Positions 9,994 to 18,964 are shown, counted from the first letter of the stretch. The stretch: 56,325 nt of DNA from CBDBJL01 sp965206365 (GCA_965206365.1 CBDBJL010000021.1:1-56325); one strand, 5' to 3'. Notes: generated by a model from the letters alone, not told the origin. Numbers and translations: made by a program.

Positions 9994-12057
9994 ATGCCGA
10001 AAAACATGCCGAAAAATTTAAAAAAATTACTACACCCACGCCATATTGCCTTTATTGGAGGCTCGCAGCTAGCAGGGCCTATTTCAGCATGCCAAAGGGC
10101 AGGTTATCAAGGGCAAATATGGGCAGTGAACCCGATAAATGATCTGATTGGCAATATCAAAACTGTTGCCAATATTCAACAATTACCCCAAGCCCCTGAT
10201 GCGGCAGTTATCGGGGTATCACCTGAGCGCAGTATTCATGCAATTCAAGAATTATCTGCTATGAAAGCGGGTGGGGCGATGGTGATGAGCGCAGGCTTTG
10301 CTGAACAAGATGAGCAAGGCAAAAAACGCCAAACAAGATTGCTAACAGCCGCAGGGGACATGCCGTTTATCGGTCCTAATTGTATGGGGATTCTTAATCA
10401 ATTTGATGGTGCTGCTGTTTGGGGTGGCGATAATTTTATTCATCCTGTTGTGGGTGATGCCGCAGCACTTATTTCTCAAAGCGGGGCGTTATTAATTGGA
10501 ATTACGAATATTGAGCTGGCTTTTCCGCTGGGTTATGCGATTTCAACGGGGAATCAGGCTTCAGTTGATATCGCTGATTGTATTTTGGCACTGCTAGATG
10601 ATCCCCGCATTAAAGTGATTGGGCTTTATATTGAGGGAATTAACGATGGCATTTCCTTTGGGATTGCCTGCCAAGAAGCAAAAGAAAAGGGCGTGCCAAT
10701 TATTGTTCTGAAGGGGGGCGATGAATTAATTGGTGCGATGGTGGCAACCAGCCATACGGCTTCGATGATTGTTGCACGCGATTTATGGGATGCTTTTGTT
10801 CGCCGTTATCGGCTGATCGAGGTTAGCTCGCCGAAAACTTTGGTTGAAAGCTTAAAATTACTAACAATTGGAGGTGTTGCCAAAGGCAATAAAGTTGGGA
10901 TCATTTCTTATTCAGGCGGGGCAAATGGCTTAGCCGCAACTCGATTATCGAAAATGGGTTTGCAAATACCACAACTTTCCAACAAAGCCAAATTGGCTGA
11001 AATCATGCCCGATACCGTAGCCTTGCAAAATCCACTTGATTTAAATATCCCTTTTAAGTCATCAAAGGGGATTTCAATGGAAGATACCGATCTTGTTGCC
11101 AAGGCGATTATTTTATTTGCCGAGAATATAGCCGATCAGCTGGTATTTTTGATCGATGTGCCCAGGGCTGGAATTGGTGATCTTGATAAAATTTGGTGTG
11201 AATCATTGAATGCGATGATCCCTGCACAGAAAAAATTGCAAATCCCTACAATTGTAGCAGCGATTTTGCCTGAAGGCTTGCCACCCGATTTTCGTCAACA
11301 TTTACACGATCATCAAGTTTCTGCCCTATCTGGTTTTTCTGAAACGATCGAAGCAATCGCCCTAAATGCCTCGTTGGCTTTGGCACCCAATTATGATGCT
11401 AAATTGTTATTGTCAGGCGATGAATTATCGGGTGCCTATATGCTTGATGAAGCGAAATCAAAACAGGCCCTGCAAGAATATGGTTTGCAAATACCAGATT
11501 TTAGACTTGCCACGCCAAATAATGTTGCTAAGCAAGGCAAACAATTAGGATTTCCAGTTGCGGTAAAATTGCTTAGTGATACGATTGCTCATAAAGCCCG
11601 TATCGGTGGAGTTGTGCTAGGGGTTAATGATCAGCAGGCTGCGATGAATGCGGGAGCGTTAATTTGTGCCAATATTGCCAAAGCGAAGACAGGGCATAAA
11701 GTTGAAAAATTGCTAGTTGAATCTATGATTGAACAATCCCGCACAGAAATGATTATCGGTGTCAAGCGCGACGTCGCATTGGGATTAGTGATGATGCTGG
11801 GTAAAGGTGGAGTTGATGTTGAAGAAAATGCCCAATTCAAAACATTATTATTGCCACTAATTGAACAAGAAATGTTAGATTTGTTGATGGTTTTTCATCT
11901 TGCAGACCATCATGGTTTCATCCAAGCCATCAAAGCTGTTGCTTCTTATGCTGAGGCAATGGCAGAAACTTTGATAACCCTTGATGTAAATCCGATTATT
12001 CTAACGGATAATGATGCGGCGATTGCCGCTGATGCGTTGATTATTTTGGGAAAATAA
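9994..12057 (+). CDS. ADP-forming acyl-CoA synthetase (acetate-CoA ligase family), probable betaine-CoA ligase
   Basis: Single-chain NDP-forming acid-CoA ligase of 687 residues that would activate gamma-butyrobetaine, crotonobetaine or carnitine with ATP and CoA. In order: N-terminal CoA-binding Rossmann domain (HPRHIAFIGGS onward), a succinyl-CoA-synthetase-like domain with FIGPNCMGI and the phosphohistidine region ATSHTASM near residue 250, a second ligase domain (IISYSGGANGLAA), and a C-terminal ATP-grasp domain from about residue 475 (GFPVAVKLLSDTIAHKA, LGKGGVDVEE). It replaces the AMP-forming CaiC or CoA-transferase CaiB of the enteric pathway. Four bases separate it from the dehydrogenase gene. 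The substrate is inferred from the operon. Confidence 0.8.
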   Translation: MPKNMPKNLKKLLHPRHIAFIGGSQLAGPISACQRAGYQGQIWAVNPINDLIGNIKTVANIQQLPQAPDAAVIGVSPERSIHAIQELSAMKAGGAMVMSAGFAEQDEQGKKRQTRLLTAAGDMPFIGPNCMGILNQFDGAAVWGGDNFIHPVVGDAAALISQSGALLIGITNIELAFPLGYAISTGNQASVDIADCILALLDDPRIKVIGLYIEGINDGISFGIACQEAKEKGVPIIVLKGGDELIGAMVATSHTASMIVARDLWDAFVRRYRLIEVSSPKTLVESLKLLTIGGVAKGNKVGIISYSGGANGLAATRLSKMGLQIPQLSNKAKLAEIMPDTVALQNPLDLNIPFKSSKGISMEDTDLVAKAIILFAENIADQLVFLIDVPRAGIGDLDKIWCESLNAMIPAQKKLQIPTIVAAILPEGLPPDFRQHLHDHQVSALSGFSETIEAIALNASLALAPNYDAKLLLSGDELSGAYMLDEAKSKQALQEYGLQIPDFRLATPNNVAKQGKQLGFPVAVKLLSDTIAHKARIGGVVLGVNDQQAAMNAGALICANIAKAKTGHKVEKLLVESMIEQSRTEMIIGVKRDVALGLVMMLGKGGVDVEENAQFKTLLLPLIEQEMLDLLMVFHLADHHGFIQAIKAVASYAEAMAETLITLDVNPIILTDNDAAIAADALIILGK

Positions 12058-12060
12058 ATA

Positions 12061-12846
12061 ATGACTGAAAAACCAATAAAAACAAAAATTATCGGCAAAA
12101 TTCTTGAAATTGTGCTTGATAGACCCAAAGCCAATGCGATTGATTTGCAAACCAGCCAAATGATGGGCGAAATATTTATGGGTTACCGAGATAATTCTGA
12201 TTTAAGGGTGGCGATCCTGCGGGCCGAAGGGGATAAGTTTTTCTGTCCGGGTTGGGACTTAAAAGCGGCCGCACAAGGGGATGCAGTCGATGGTGACTAT
12301 GGTATTGGGGGGTTTGGGGGTTTGCAAGAATTAGGCAATCTAAACAAACCAGTTCTTTGTGCAGTAAATGGCATTTGTTGTGGAGGAGGATTAGAATTGG
12401 CATTATCTTGCGATTTAATTCTTGCCAGTACAAATGCAAGTTTTGCTTTGCCTGAAATTCGCTCTGGTACAGTGGCAGATGCTGCTTCGATAAAATTGCC
12501 TAAGCGAATTCCATATCATGTTGCGATGGATTTATTGTTAACCGGGCGCTGGTTTCATGCCGATGAAGCCTATCGGTTGGGTTTGCTGCGCGAGGTTACA
12601 GCCCCAGAAGATTTGGTAAGCAAAATATGGCAACTTGCACAGATGCTTGAATCGGGACCACCTTTGGTGTATGCCGCCATTAAAGAAATTGTAAGAGAGG
12701 CAGAAGATCTGAAATTTCAAGATGCACTCAACCGCATTACCAAACGACAATTAACAACGGTGGATAAGCTTTATTCATCGGAAGATCAGCTTGAAGGTTC
12801 AAAAGCTTTTGCCGAAAAACGCGACCCAATATGGAAAGGAAAATAA
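12061..12846 (+). CDS. caiD: Enoyl-CoA hydratase/isomerase, probable carnitinyl-CoA dehydratase (CaiD-like)
   Basis: Crotonase-fold enzyme of 261 residues that would hydrate crotonobetainyl-CoA to L-carnitinyl-CoA. The oxyanion-hole stretch GICCGGGLELALSCDL and the following FALPEIRSG carry the two catalytic glutamates expected in active hydratases (in LEL and PEI). The N-terminal FFCPGWDLKAAA is the CoA-binding loop. The length equals CaiD. It sits between the ligase (3 bp) and the cleavage enzyme (0 bp), which implies translational coupling. The link to the carnitine substrate rests on context. Confidence 0.78.
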   Translation: MTEKPIKTKIIGKILEIVLDRPKANAIDLQTSQMMGEIFMGYRDNSDLRVAILRAEGDKFFCPGWDLKAAAQGDAVDGDYGIGGFGGLQELGNLNKPVLCAVNGICCGGGLELALSCDLILASTNASFALPEIRSGTVADAASIKLPKRIPYHVAMDLLLTGRWFHADEAYRLGLLREVTAPEDLVSKIWQLAQMLESGPPLVYAAIKEIVREAEDLKFQDALNRITKRQLTTVDKLYSSEDQLEGSKAFAEKRDPIWKGK

Positions 12847-13755
12847 ATGCCATTAACGATGAATCAAGAAGTTTTTATCACTGCTGCAATAACGGGCTCA
12901 GGGGGCACTCAGGATCGATCGCCACATGTGCCACGTTCACCGAAACAAATTGCTGAAGCTGCGATTGCTTCAGCAAAAGCCGGTGCTGCCGTAGTGCATT
13001 GCCATGTGCGCGACCCCGAAACTGGAGCGCCATCACGCAAAAAAGCTTATTACCGAGAAGTTACCGAAAGAATCCGCAATGCCAATATCGATATGGTGCT
13101 AAATTTAACATCGGGCATGGGCGGTGATTTATATTTTGGAGATGCTGAAAACCCGTTACCGCTGAAAGATCTTACCGATATGGCAGGGGCAACAGAAAGG
13201 CTTGCACATATTGCAGAATGTCGCCCGGAAATTTGCACTTTAGATTGTGGAACCATGAATTTTTCTGAAAATGATTATGTAATGACCAACACACCTGGAA
13301 TGTTGCGCAAAATGGCTGTCATGACTGAACAGCTTGGTGTTAAAGCTGAGATTGAGGCTTTTGATAGCGGGCATTTATGGTTTGCCAAACAATTGGTTGC
13401 AGAAAATATTTTGCAAAAGCCAATTCTGTTACAGCTTTGTATGGGCGTGCCTTGGGGGGCACCGAATGATTTGAACAGCTTGATGGCGATGGTGAATAAT
13501 ATCCCGTATGATTGGGTTTATAGTGCCTTTTCGCTTGGACGGAATCAAATGGCTTATGTTGCGGCGGCGGTACTTGCGGGCGGAAATGTTCGTGTTGGGC
13601 TTGAAGATAATTTATGCTTAGAAAAAGGGATGCTTGCCACCAATGAAGAATTGGTAAAACGCGCTAGAATCATCATAGAAGCAATGGGCGCAACATTACT
13701 AACCCCACAGCAGGTACGCGTAAAAATAGGGTTAACCAAGCGAGACCCAGTATAA
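12847..13755 (+). CDS. BKACE-family beta-keto-acid cleavage enzyme, probable dehydrocarnitine cleavage enzyme
   Basis: Zinc-dependent aldolase-like enzyme of 302 residues (formerly DUF849, Kce family). It condenses a beta-keto acid with acetyl-CoA to give acetoacetate and a new CoA ester; here 3-dehydrocarnitine would give betainyl-CoA. Two zinc His ligands are at 51 and 53 in VVHCHVRDPETG; the third ligand, Glu, is in NVRVGLEDNL. ITAAITGSGG is the usual family start. BKACE genes beside carnitine dehydrogenase are established as dehydrocarnitine cleavage enzymes. The start codon directly abuts the preceding stop. This is the strongest context-based substrate call in the operon. Confidence 0.85.
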   Translation: MPLTMNQEVFITAAITGSGGTQDRSPHVPRSPKQIAEAAIASAKAGAAVVHCHVRDPETGAPSRKKAYYREVTERIRNANIDMVLNLTSGMGGDLYFGDAENPLPLKDLTDMAGATERLAHIAECRPEICTLDCGTMNFSENDYVMTNTPGMLRKMAVMTEQLGVKAEIEAFDSGHLWFAKQLVAENILQKPILLQLCMGVPWGAPNDLNSLMAMVNNIPYDWVYSAFSLGRNQMAYVAAAVLAGGNVRVGLEDNLCLEKGMLATNEELVKRARIIIEAMGATLLTPQQVRVKIGLTKRDPV

Positions 13756-13796
13756 AATGTCAACATAAAATGCCAATATAGAGCGAAAGGGATAAA

Positions 13797-15218
13797 ATGA
13801 AAAAAATAGTTATTATTGGTGGCGGGGTTATTGGTGGCGGATGGGTTGCCAGATTTTTGTTAAATGGATATAACGTTACAGTTTATGACCCCGACCCAAC
13901 GACTAAATCTAAAATTTCTAAAATGCTTGGCCGTGCACGCCATGCTTTGCCAGCCTTATATGATTATGCTTTGCCCACAGAAGGCAAGCTTTGCTTTGCA
14001 GATAATTTACAACTCGCATTGGCGGATGCTTTTTGGGTACAAGAAAATGTACCAGAACGTTTGGAAATAAAACATAAAATTCACGAAGAAATTGCACAAT
14101 ATGCACCTGCATCAACGATTATCGCCTCTTCAACCTCGGGCTTTAAGCCTTCCCAGCTCAATCAAAAAGGAAGAAATATTATTGTTGCGCATCCTTTTCA
14201 TCCAGTTTATCTTTTGCCATTGGTTGAATTGGTTGGGGATAAAGCGCAAAGGAACCGTGCTGCAAAAATTTTACACAATATTGGCATGTTGCCTTTGCAA
14301 ATTGAAAAAGAAATTGAAGCGCATATTGCCGATCGGCTGTTAGAAGCGATGTGGCGTGAAAGCTTATGGCTGGTTAAAGATGGCATTGCCACTACCGAAA
14401 CCATTGATGATGCCATTCGGATGGGGTTTGGTTTGCGATATGCACAGATGGGAATGTTTGAAACATACCGTATCGCCGGGGGCGAAGCTGGGATGAAACA
14501 TTTTCTAGCACAATTTGGTCCGGCTTTGAAATGGCCTTGGACAAAATTAATGGATGTGCCCATTTTTGATGATGCGCTTGTGGATTTAATTGCCACACAA
14601 TCAGATACCCAATCGGGGGATTATTCTATTTCTGAGCTAGAAACAATTCGTGATAATAATTTGGTTGCGATTATGCGTACCTTAAAGGAAAGAAATTGGG
14701 GGGTGGGTAAAATTATCAAAACACATGAACAACAGATTGAAAAAACACCAAAAATCACCTTTCCTATGCAAAATGGCTCGCAAAGCTTGTTCTGTACTTT
14801 AAGCGGGAACATTCTGCCTGCTTGGCTTGATTATAATGGCCATATGACCGAATTTCGTTATGGGCAAATTATTTCGGATGCTTCTGATCAATTGTTATTT
14901 TCTATTGGGGTTAATCTTGAGAATGCGGCTTTAAGCGGTTCGTATTTTACGGTAGAGAGTCGGATTTCTTATCAGCAAGAAATGAAATTAGGTGAAAAAT
15001 TCTCGGTTTATAGTCGAGTTTTGAACCAGCATCCAAAAAAACTTCATCTTTATCATGAATTGATGAATGAGCATCAAAAAATATGCGCCTATAGTGAACA
15101 ATTAATGCTTTATGTTGACCATAAAACCCGTAAATCAGCAGATGCACCCGAAGCGATCCAACAAAAAATCACCGATTATCGCTTAGATTTGCCAATACCG
15201 AATAATATTATATTCTAA
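13797..15218 (+). CDS. lcdH: L-carnitine dehydrogenase fused to betainyl-CoA thioesterase
   Basis: Bifunctional protein of 473 residues. Residues 1 to about 310 form a 3-hydroxyacyl-CoA-dehydrogenase-type NAD domain (IVIIGGGVIGGGWVARF; catalytic His in VAHPFHPVYLLPLVE), oxidising L-carnitine to 3-dehydrocarnitine. From about residue 330 a hotdog thioesterase begins (LPAWLDYNGHMTEFRYG) and would hydrolyse betainyl-CoA to glycine betaine. This fusion is known from alphaproteobacterial and actinobacterial carnitine loci, where the BKACE reaction connects the two activities. It is the last gene of the operon, 41 bp after the BKACE gene, and has its own AAAGGGAT ribosome-binding site. It pins the whole operon to carnitine. 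Confidence 0.9.
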   Translation: MKKIVIIGGGVIGGGWVARFLLNGYNVTVYDPDPTTKSKISKMLGRARHALPALYDYALPTEGKLCFADNLQLALADAFWVQENVPERLEIKHKIHEEIAQYAPASTIIASSTSGFKPSQLNQKGRNIIVAHPFHPVYLLPLVELVGDKAQRNRAAKILHNIGMLPLQIEKEIEAHIADRLLEAMWRESLWLVKDGIATTETIDDAIRMGFGLRYAQMGMFETYRIAGGEAGMKHFLAQFGPALKWPWTKLMDVPIFDDALVDLIATQSDTQSGDYSISELETIRDNNLVAIMRTLKERNWGVGKIIKTHEQQIEKTPKITFPMQNGSQSLFCTLSGNILPAWLDYNGHMTEFRYGQIISDASDQLLFSIGVNLENAALSGSYFTVESRISYQQEMKLGEKFSVYSRVLNQHPKKLHLYHELMNEHQKICAYSEQLMLYVDHKTRKSADAPEAIQQKITDYRLDLPIPNNIIF

Positions 15219-15330
15219 GAAATACAAGCCTGTGGCTACTAAAATTGGCGGTGGGTAACCAGTATCTATTACTTCAATGTTGCTGGGCCTCGATGCTACG
15301 CTCACCCAAAGCGAATTGAAAAAATTTAAT

Positions 15331-15708
15331 TTAATGGAAAAACACCAAATCCCATAATAATATCGCCCAAATAATGAATGCATTAAGAAACGTAACCAGC
15401 ACCACCGCACCACCAATATCTTTGGCTTTTTTGGCAAGTAGGTGCTTGTCTTCAGAAATATAATCAACCACAACTTCAATGGCACTATTGGTTAATTCTG
15501 CTACTAAAATAAGTGCAAAACTAAATATTAGCAAGGCTTTTGCCATTAAATTTATTGGCAAAAAAATAATGACAGGCAGTAAAATAATGCATAACAACAC
15601 TTCTTGCCGAAATGCCTGTTCGCTTAAAAATGTAGCGCGCAAACCTTGAACCGAATAGCCGAATGCACGGATAATACGGGTAATCGAGTTATGGTTTTGT
15701 GATTTCAT
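15331..15708 (-). CDS. dgkA: Diacylglycerol kinase, prokaryotic integral-membrane type
   Basis: Inner-membrane enzyme of 125 residues that phosphorylates diacylglycerol to phosphatidate for lipid recycling. It has three predicted transmembrane helices and the diagnostic motif AELTNSAIEVVVD with the catalytic Glu, followed by KAKDIGGAVVLVT. FGYSVQGLRATFLSEQAFRQE is the usual N-terminal amphipathic helix. Length matches the family. It converges with the carnitine operon, whose end is 112 bp away, and has no obvious partner. Confidence 0.9.
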   Translation of the reverse strand: MKSQNHNSITRIIRAFGYSVQGLRATFLSEQAFRQEVLLCIILLPVIIFLPINLMAKALLIFSFALILVAELTNSAIEVVVDYISEDKHLLAKKAKDIGGAVVLVTFLNAFIIWAILLWDLVFFH

Positions 15709-15902
15709 GCTTTATCTATATCGTAAATATAACCATGAATCAATCATAACGAAAATATTAATCCTTAAACGTAAGATCCTGCTTCCAAACGTTCTCTTCA
15801 CTGATTTAATAGTGGAGGGATTTTCCCTGGAAGTTTTCCCTGCTAGCAATAGCGAAATTTGATGATCATGCCTGCCAATTTTGTAAGGTTTGGGTTGTGG
15901 CA

Positions 15903-16131
15903 TCAGGATTCTGTATCAAATCCCAACTCTATATATCCTTCTAGTGCCGGCTGAATAGGATAAAACTTTCTGGTCTTGAAAAAAAGTTGTTAATTGCGAT
16001 ATCATACCAAGATTTTGCAATTCATCATCTGTTATAAAAACGCCGGCTTCAATATTGTTAAGCCATGAAACGAAATGATGATAAGCAAGGCTTCTTAGAA
16101 AAAAATTAAAACGCATGTGATCACCAAACAT
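15903..16131 (-). pseudogene. Small unknown protein, probable frameshift
   Basis: I do not recognise this gene. An open frame starts MFGDHMRFNFFLRSLAYHHF and runs through NIEAGVFITDDELQNLGMISQL to FFQDQK, then degrades. If one A of the AAA near 15967-15969 is removed, reading continues naturally as FYPIQPALEGYIELGFDTES and stops at 15903, giving about 75 residues. The restored tail looks protein-like, which is why I favour a broken gene over chance. It overlaps the start of the membrane-protein ORF on the other strand by 15 bases. Confidence 0.3.
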
Positions 16132-16467
16132 TTGCTATGTTTCCTTATTGCAGGGTTATTAACTATTGTTTTTATGTGTTTTTTTATCCTATTGCTTCCC
16201 ATGAATTACATTTGGCTTCTAATGCTCTGGAGTTTTAGTCTACTCATAGATATATATGATCTAGAATTTATGTGGATAATACTGCCTCTCCTTTTACCAG
16301 TTAGCATCGTCATTATCGTCTTCATATTCTGTTTTTATTCCAAATCTAGATATAGAAAATATTGCACAAAATATTATTTCTTTTTATGTATATCTATTTT
16401 TTTAATCATATTTTGTACAATAATGTATTTTCTATATAGCTGGATTTCCTTTGTTAGCAGTCAATAA
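16117..16467 (+). CDS. Hypothetical small membrane protein
   Basis: Unrecognised 116-residue protein, almost entirely hydrophobic, with about four predicted membrane segments (LLCFLIAGLLTIVFMCFFIL; MWIILPLLLPVSIVIIVFIF; FFLCISIFLIIFCTIMYFL) and short basic loops (KSRYRKYCTKYY). Base composition is more AT-rich than the neighbours and no ribosome-binding site is evident, so it could be acquired DNA or a spurious ORF over a T-rich stretch. It is followed by a remnant of a large secreted protein. Confidence 0.35.
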   Translation: MITKHLLCFLIAGLLTIVFMCFFILLLPMNYIWLLMLWSFSLLIDIYDLEFMWIILPLLLPVSIVIIVFIFCFYSKSRYRKYCTKYYFFLCISIFLIIFCTIMYFLYSWISFVSSQ

Positions 16468-16473
16468 TGATGA

Positions 16474-16932
16474 ACGGGTCAACAAACTGGCATTGTGGCA
16501 TTAGCGCACCAAGATGATGATTTAAGTGATGCCGAGAATTTAGAGCAATTGCTTGCCTCTCATGCGCTCAAAGTTGAAGGCACAACCATAAACGAAACCA
16601 AAAAGGTCGATAGCGAGTTTACTCATGCCGATTATTCTGCTAATATTTCACTTTCCAAGGATCTGTTAACGAAAGATGGACGCGCAGGAATGAAACAGAA
16701 ATTGAAGGATCTGGGCAATCTGAAAAAGCATTTGCAAAATACCGCCACTGGTGTTGTGGGTGCATTCAACACCAGCTCAAATGCCTTAGAAAGCATATAT
16801 GCTGCTGGCAAATACGCGAATGAAGGTTATGCTGCTTCTCATGATCATGATGCCCCCCTTGGTAGTGCCTCTGCTAAGCGCGAACATGATGAAGGCATCG
16901 TTAATATTTTCAAACAGAAACAACGTATGTAG
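16474..16932 (+). pseudogene. Remnant resembling a hemagglutinin/polymorphic-toxin segment
   Basis: About 150 open codons whose only candidate start is a GTG at 16495; the frame is already open at 16474 with TGQQTGIVALAHQDDD. ADYSANISLSKDLLTKDGRA followed by KQKLKDLGNLKKHL resembles the linker found in large filamentous-hemagglutinin-type secreted proteins upstream of their toxin tips. No signal peptide, repeats or toxin tip remain. I infer a 5'- and 3'-truncated leftover of a polymorphic toxin; a small genuine cytosolic protein is the alternative. The resemblance is from memory of the family and is not strong. Confidence 0.35.
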
Positions 16933-17004
16933 GAGCCCATTTACATGCTGAGCAATTTTGATTTCAAAGTATAAGCCACCCTGATAATTCGGCTTTCCTT
17001 TCTA

Positions 17005-17598
17005 TTAATGTGTATGATTATCATCCCCGTGATTGTCACCATCTGTATCGTGGGATTTTGTTTTTGACGTATCTGTTAGCGTTTGTATTTCACCATCATG
17101 CTCAGACATGGTTTCATGGGTATCTGCACCATCATGTTGATGGCTCCCATCTCCTTCGATAACAGGCATGCGCATAACGCCCATCCCGTGACGATAGACA
17201 ATTTCTGCCCCTTTATAGCCTGTAACTCCTAAAATACCGAATGCACCAAGCATAAATACCACAAAAAGAATATGAACATTTTTAGCATCACGTTGTTTTA
17301 TTGCTGCCCATAAAGCAAGCACCATAAACATAAAAGCCGTTGGCAATGCCCAATTTTTATGATTGGTCATGGCAACATGTGCTACCGTATCATGTGCCAC
17401 CGTGTAATAGCCATAAAAACCTGCTAGCACTGTGGCAATTGTAAATAACACGCCTATCCAAAGATTCCAGCGGGCCACAATCAACAGATTTTCTTTTTTC
17501 AAAGCATAGGCTACCGCATATAGCAAACTGGAAGTCGACAATAAGCCAACCGTAAAATGTACCAAAATTGGATGCCAATTTGGAATAATTTCAATCAT
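17005..17598 (-). CDS. DUF2231 membrane protein with His/Asp-rich metal-binding tail
   Basis: Inner-membrane protein with about four helices. It begins MIEIIPNWHPILVHFTVGLL, the hallmark start of DUF2231, so I use the ATG at 17598 rather than one 33 bases upstream. This ATG overlaps the stop of the gene before it (ATGATTGA), indicating translational coupling. The last 60 residues are soluble and very rich in His and Asp (EGDGSHQHDGADTHETMSEH; HDTDGDNHGDDNHTH), a probable copper or other metal sink. It is the last gene of the minus-strand cluster divergent from cueR. Function is unknown; a role in metal handling is inferred. Confidence 0.75.
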   Translation of the reverse strand: MIEIIPNWHPILVHFTVGLLSTSSLLYAVAYALKKENLLIVARWNLWIGVLFTIATVLAGFYGYYTVAHDTVAHVAMTNHKNWALPTAFMFMVLALWAAIKQRDAKNVHILFVVFMLGAFGILGVTGYKGAEIVYRHGMGVMRMPVIEGDGSHQHDGADTHETMSEHDGEIQTLTDTSKTKSHDTDGDNHGDDNHTH

Positions 17599-17878
17599 AT
17601 TTCGTACTCTTAAAATAAAATTTAACATCAAACATACCCATAATGGTACTATGATTTGCGCTTATCTGAGCCCGACTTTGAACATTTTTGTCGCTATTTG
17701 CCAAAATCACGTTCATATTTTGCATAGGGATTTCCTCTCCAATTTTGAACAGACCCATCCAATTCTGCTTTGCCATTAACAGTGGTTTTTTTATCGATGA
17801 ATATTTCTGCATTTTGGCAACGGCAGAACCGATCAACAGCCCCATAATTGCCAGCAGCTTTGCTATTTGTTTTATCAT
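17591..17878 (-). pseudogene. Small secreted protein of the copper locus, two frameshifts
   Basis: The uncorrected ORF is 95 residues with a signal peptide (MIKQIAKLLAIMGLLIGSAV) but an implausible middle. Adding one base in the T4 run at 17812-17815 and removing one in the TTT at 17697-17699 gives a much more protein-like mature part: KNAEIFIDKKTTVNGKAELD, then NWRGNPYAKYERDFG, then NSDKNVQSRAQISANHSTIM and a tail ending FKSTKYD. The coupled ATGATTGA overlap with the DUF2231 start supports the C-terminal frame. I do not recognise the family. It would be periplasmic. Confidence 0.5.
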
Positions 17879-17967
17879 GATCTAACTCTTTTATTTTCAT
17901 TTTAGATCTATCCGCAACGTCAACATAAAATGTTAACCATTAGATCGTTTGAGCAGGAAATAAAGAA

Positions 17968-18300
17968 TTAGGCTTTGGGAGGGCGTTTTAGCAAATAAGC
18001 AATGTTATTCTTAAGGTGCTCATTATTCATCGGAAAAAGAGTTTTTGCCGAAATAGGCAAATAGACTAGATGAACAGCATCAGCCAAAATTTGTATTGGG
18101 GCACAACCGTCCATCATACATTGACAATCACCACCATCGCAAGAACCATCAAGTTTCATTTTATTGAAACCATGGCCATAATGAGAATTTGGAGAATTCA
18201 TCATCTGATGCTCTGCAGGCAAATGATCAGCAACCGTAATGCCAACCATTGTGGAGGTCACAAATATGATAAAAATCAGGACACATCGTAAATATTTCAT
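17968..18300 (-). CDS. Small Cys/His-rich secreted or membrane-anchored protein, CopL/DUF2946-like
   Basis: Protein of 110 residues with an N-terminal hydrophobic signal or anchor (RCVLIFIIFVTSTMVGITVA), a His/Met-rich stretch (HLPAEHQMMN), and a Cys cluster CDGGDCQCMMDGCAP that looks like a soft-metal site. It ends in LLKRPPKA; a C-terminal Arg-Pro-Pro is common in the small DUF2946/CopL-type proteins of copper-resistance loci. It lies in the cluster divergent from cueR, which supports copper binding. The family assignment is by overall layout, not close similarity. Confidence 0.55.
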   Translation of the reverse strand: MKYLRCVLIFIIFVTSTMVGITVADHLPAEHQMMNSPNSHYGHGFNKMKLDGSCDGGDCQCMMDGCAPIQILADAVHLVYLPISAKTLFPMNNEHLKNNIAYLLKRPPKA

Positions 18301-18456
18301 AGCAACATCATATGCCTTTTTTCTTGATTGTCAATCATCTTTGTTAACTTGCTTCATTGCCTGTTTCGTTGTTTGGCCTAGAAATAATAAAGTTTGAAGC
18401 AGAAATTTAGGCAAATTTTTGCCAGATCAAGGCGGATAAATTCTCGACATTGAGCC

Positions 18457-18482
18457 AGGGGGGAGCGCGAACGATCCCCCTA
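18457..18482. repeat. G-rich hairpin between cytochrome and CopL-like genes
   Basis: AGGGGG on the left pairs with CCCCCT on the right around a short GC-rich loop. It lies 21 bp downstream of the cytochrome c stop (minus strand). It has no T-tract, so it may attenuate or process the transcript rather than end it. It resembles the G-run hairpin at 6563-6603 in style but not in sequence. Confidence 0.45.
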
Positions 18483-18502
18483 AAATATTATAATAATTGA
18501 CC

Positions 18503-18964
18503 TTAAAAAATTTTATTGTGTTTTTGTAAGGCCCGAATATAGGAAATAATCTTACTAATTTCAGTATCACTAATGCCATTTTCCACAGCTGGCATATCTC
18601 CAAAAGGCCAGTGGTGAGCCCGCGCACCATATTTTGCCGCGCGATAAAAGGCCTGATCAGGATGATGGCTAGGCTCATAAATTTTATGGACCAACGGTGG
18701 CGCGATCCCAAATTTGCCAACGGCTGCATTGCCATGACAATTCGCACATTTTTTGATAAATAAATCCTGCCCAATTTTTTGTGCCTCCGTTACCTCTAAA
18801 TCATCGATAACAACCATAGCTTCCCCAAGCTGCAATAAATCCAAACTTTTTACTTGATAATTGCTAGGGGCATTTCCGTAGGGAAAAATCATGGCTAGCG
18901 CAAATAATGTGACCATAATGCAAAAAAAATAATGTTTTTTCGTAAAATTTAACTTCATAATCAA
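18503..18964 (-). CDS. Small mono-heme cytochrome c
   Basis: Secreted or membrane-anchored c-type cytochrome of 153 residues. The N-terminus has a hydrophobic signal (YFFCIMVTLFALAMIFPYG). The heme site is CANCHG at about residues 93-97, and the probable axial Met is in GDMPAVENGISDTEI, followed by the final helix IISYIRALQK. The fold matches class I cytochrome c. It is 12 bp downstream of the DUF4396 gene in the operon read from the CueR-type promoter, suggesting a periplasmic electron carrier induced with copper. Confidence 0.85.
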   Translation of the reverse strand: MIMKLNFTKKHYFFCIMVTLFALAMIFPYGNAPSNYQVKSLDLLQLGEAMVVIDDLEVTEAQKIGQDLFIKKCANCHGNAAVGKFGIAPPLVHKIYEPSHHPDQAFYRAAKYGARAHHWPFGDMPAVENGISDTEISKIISYIRALQKHNKIF

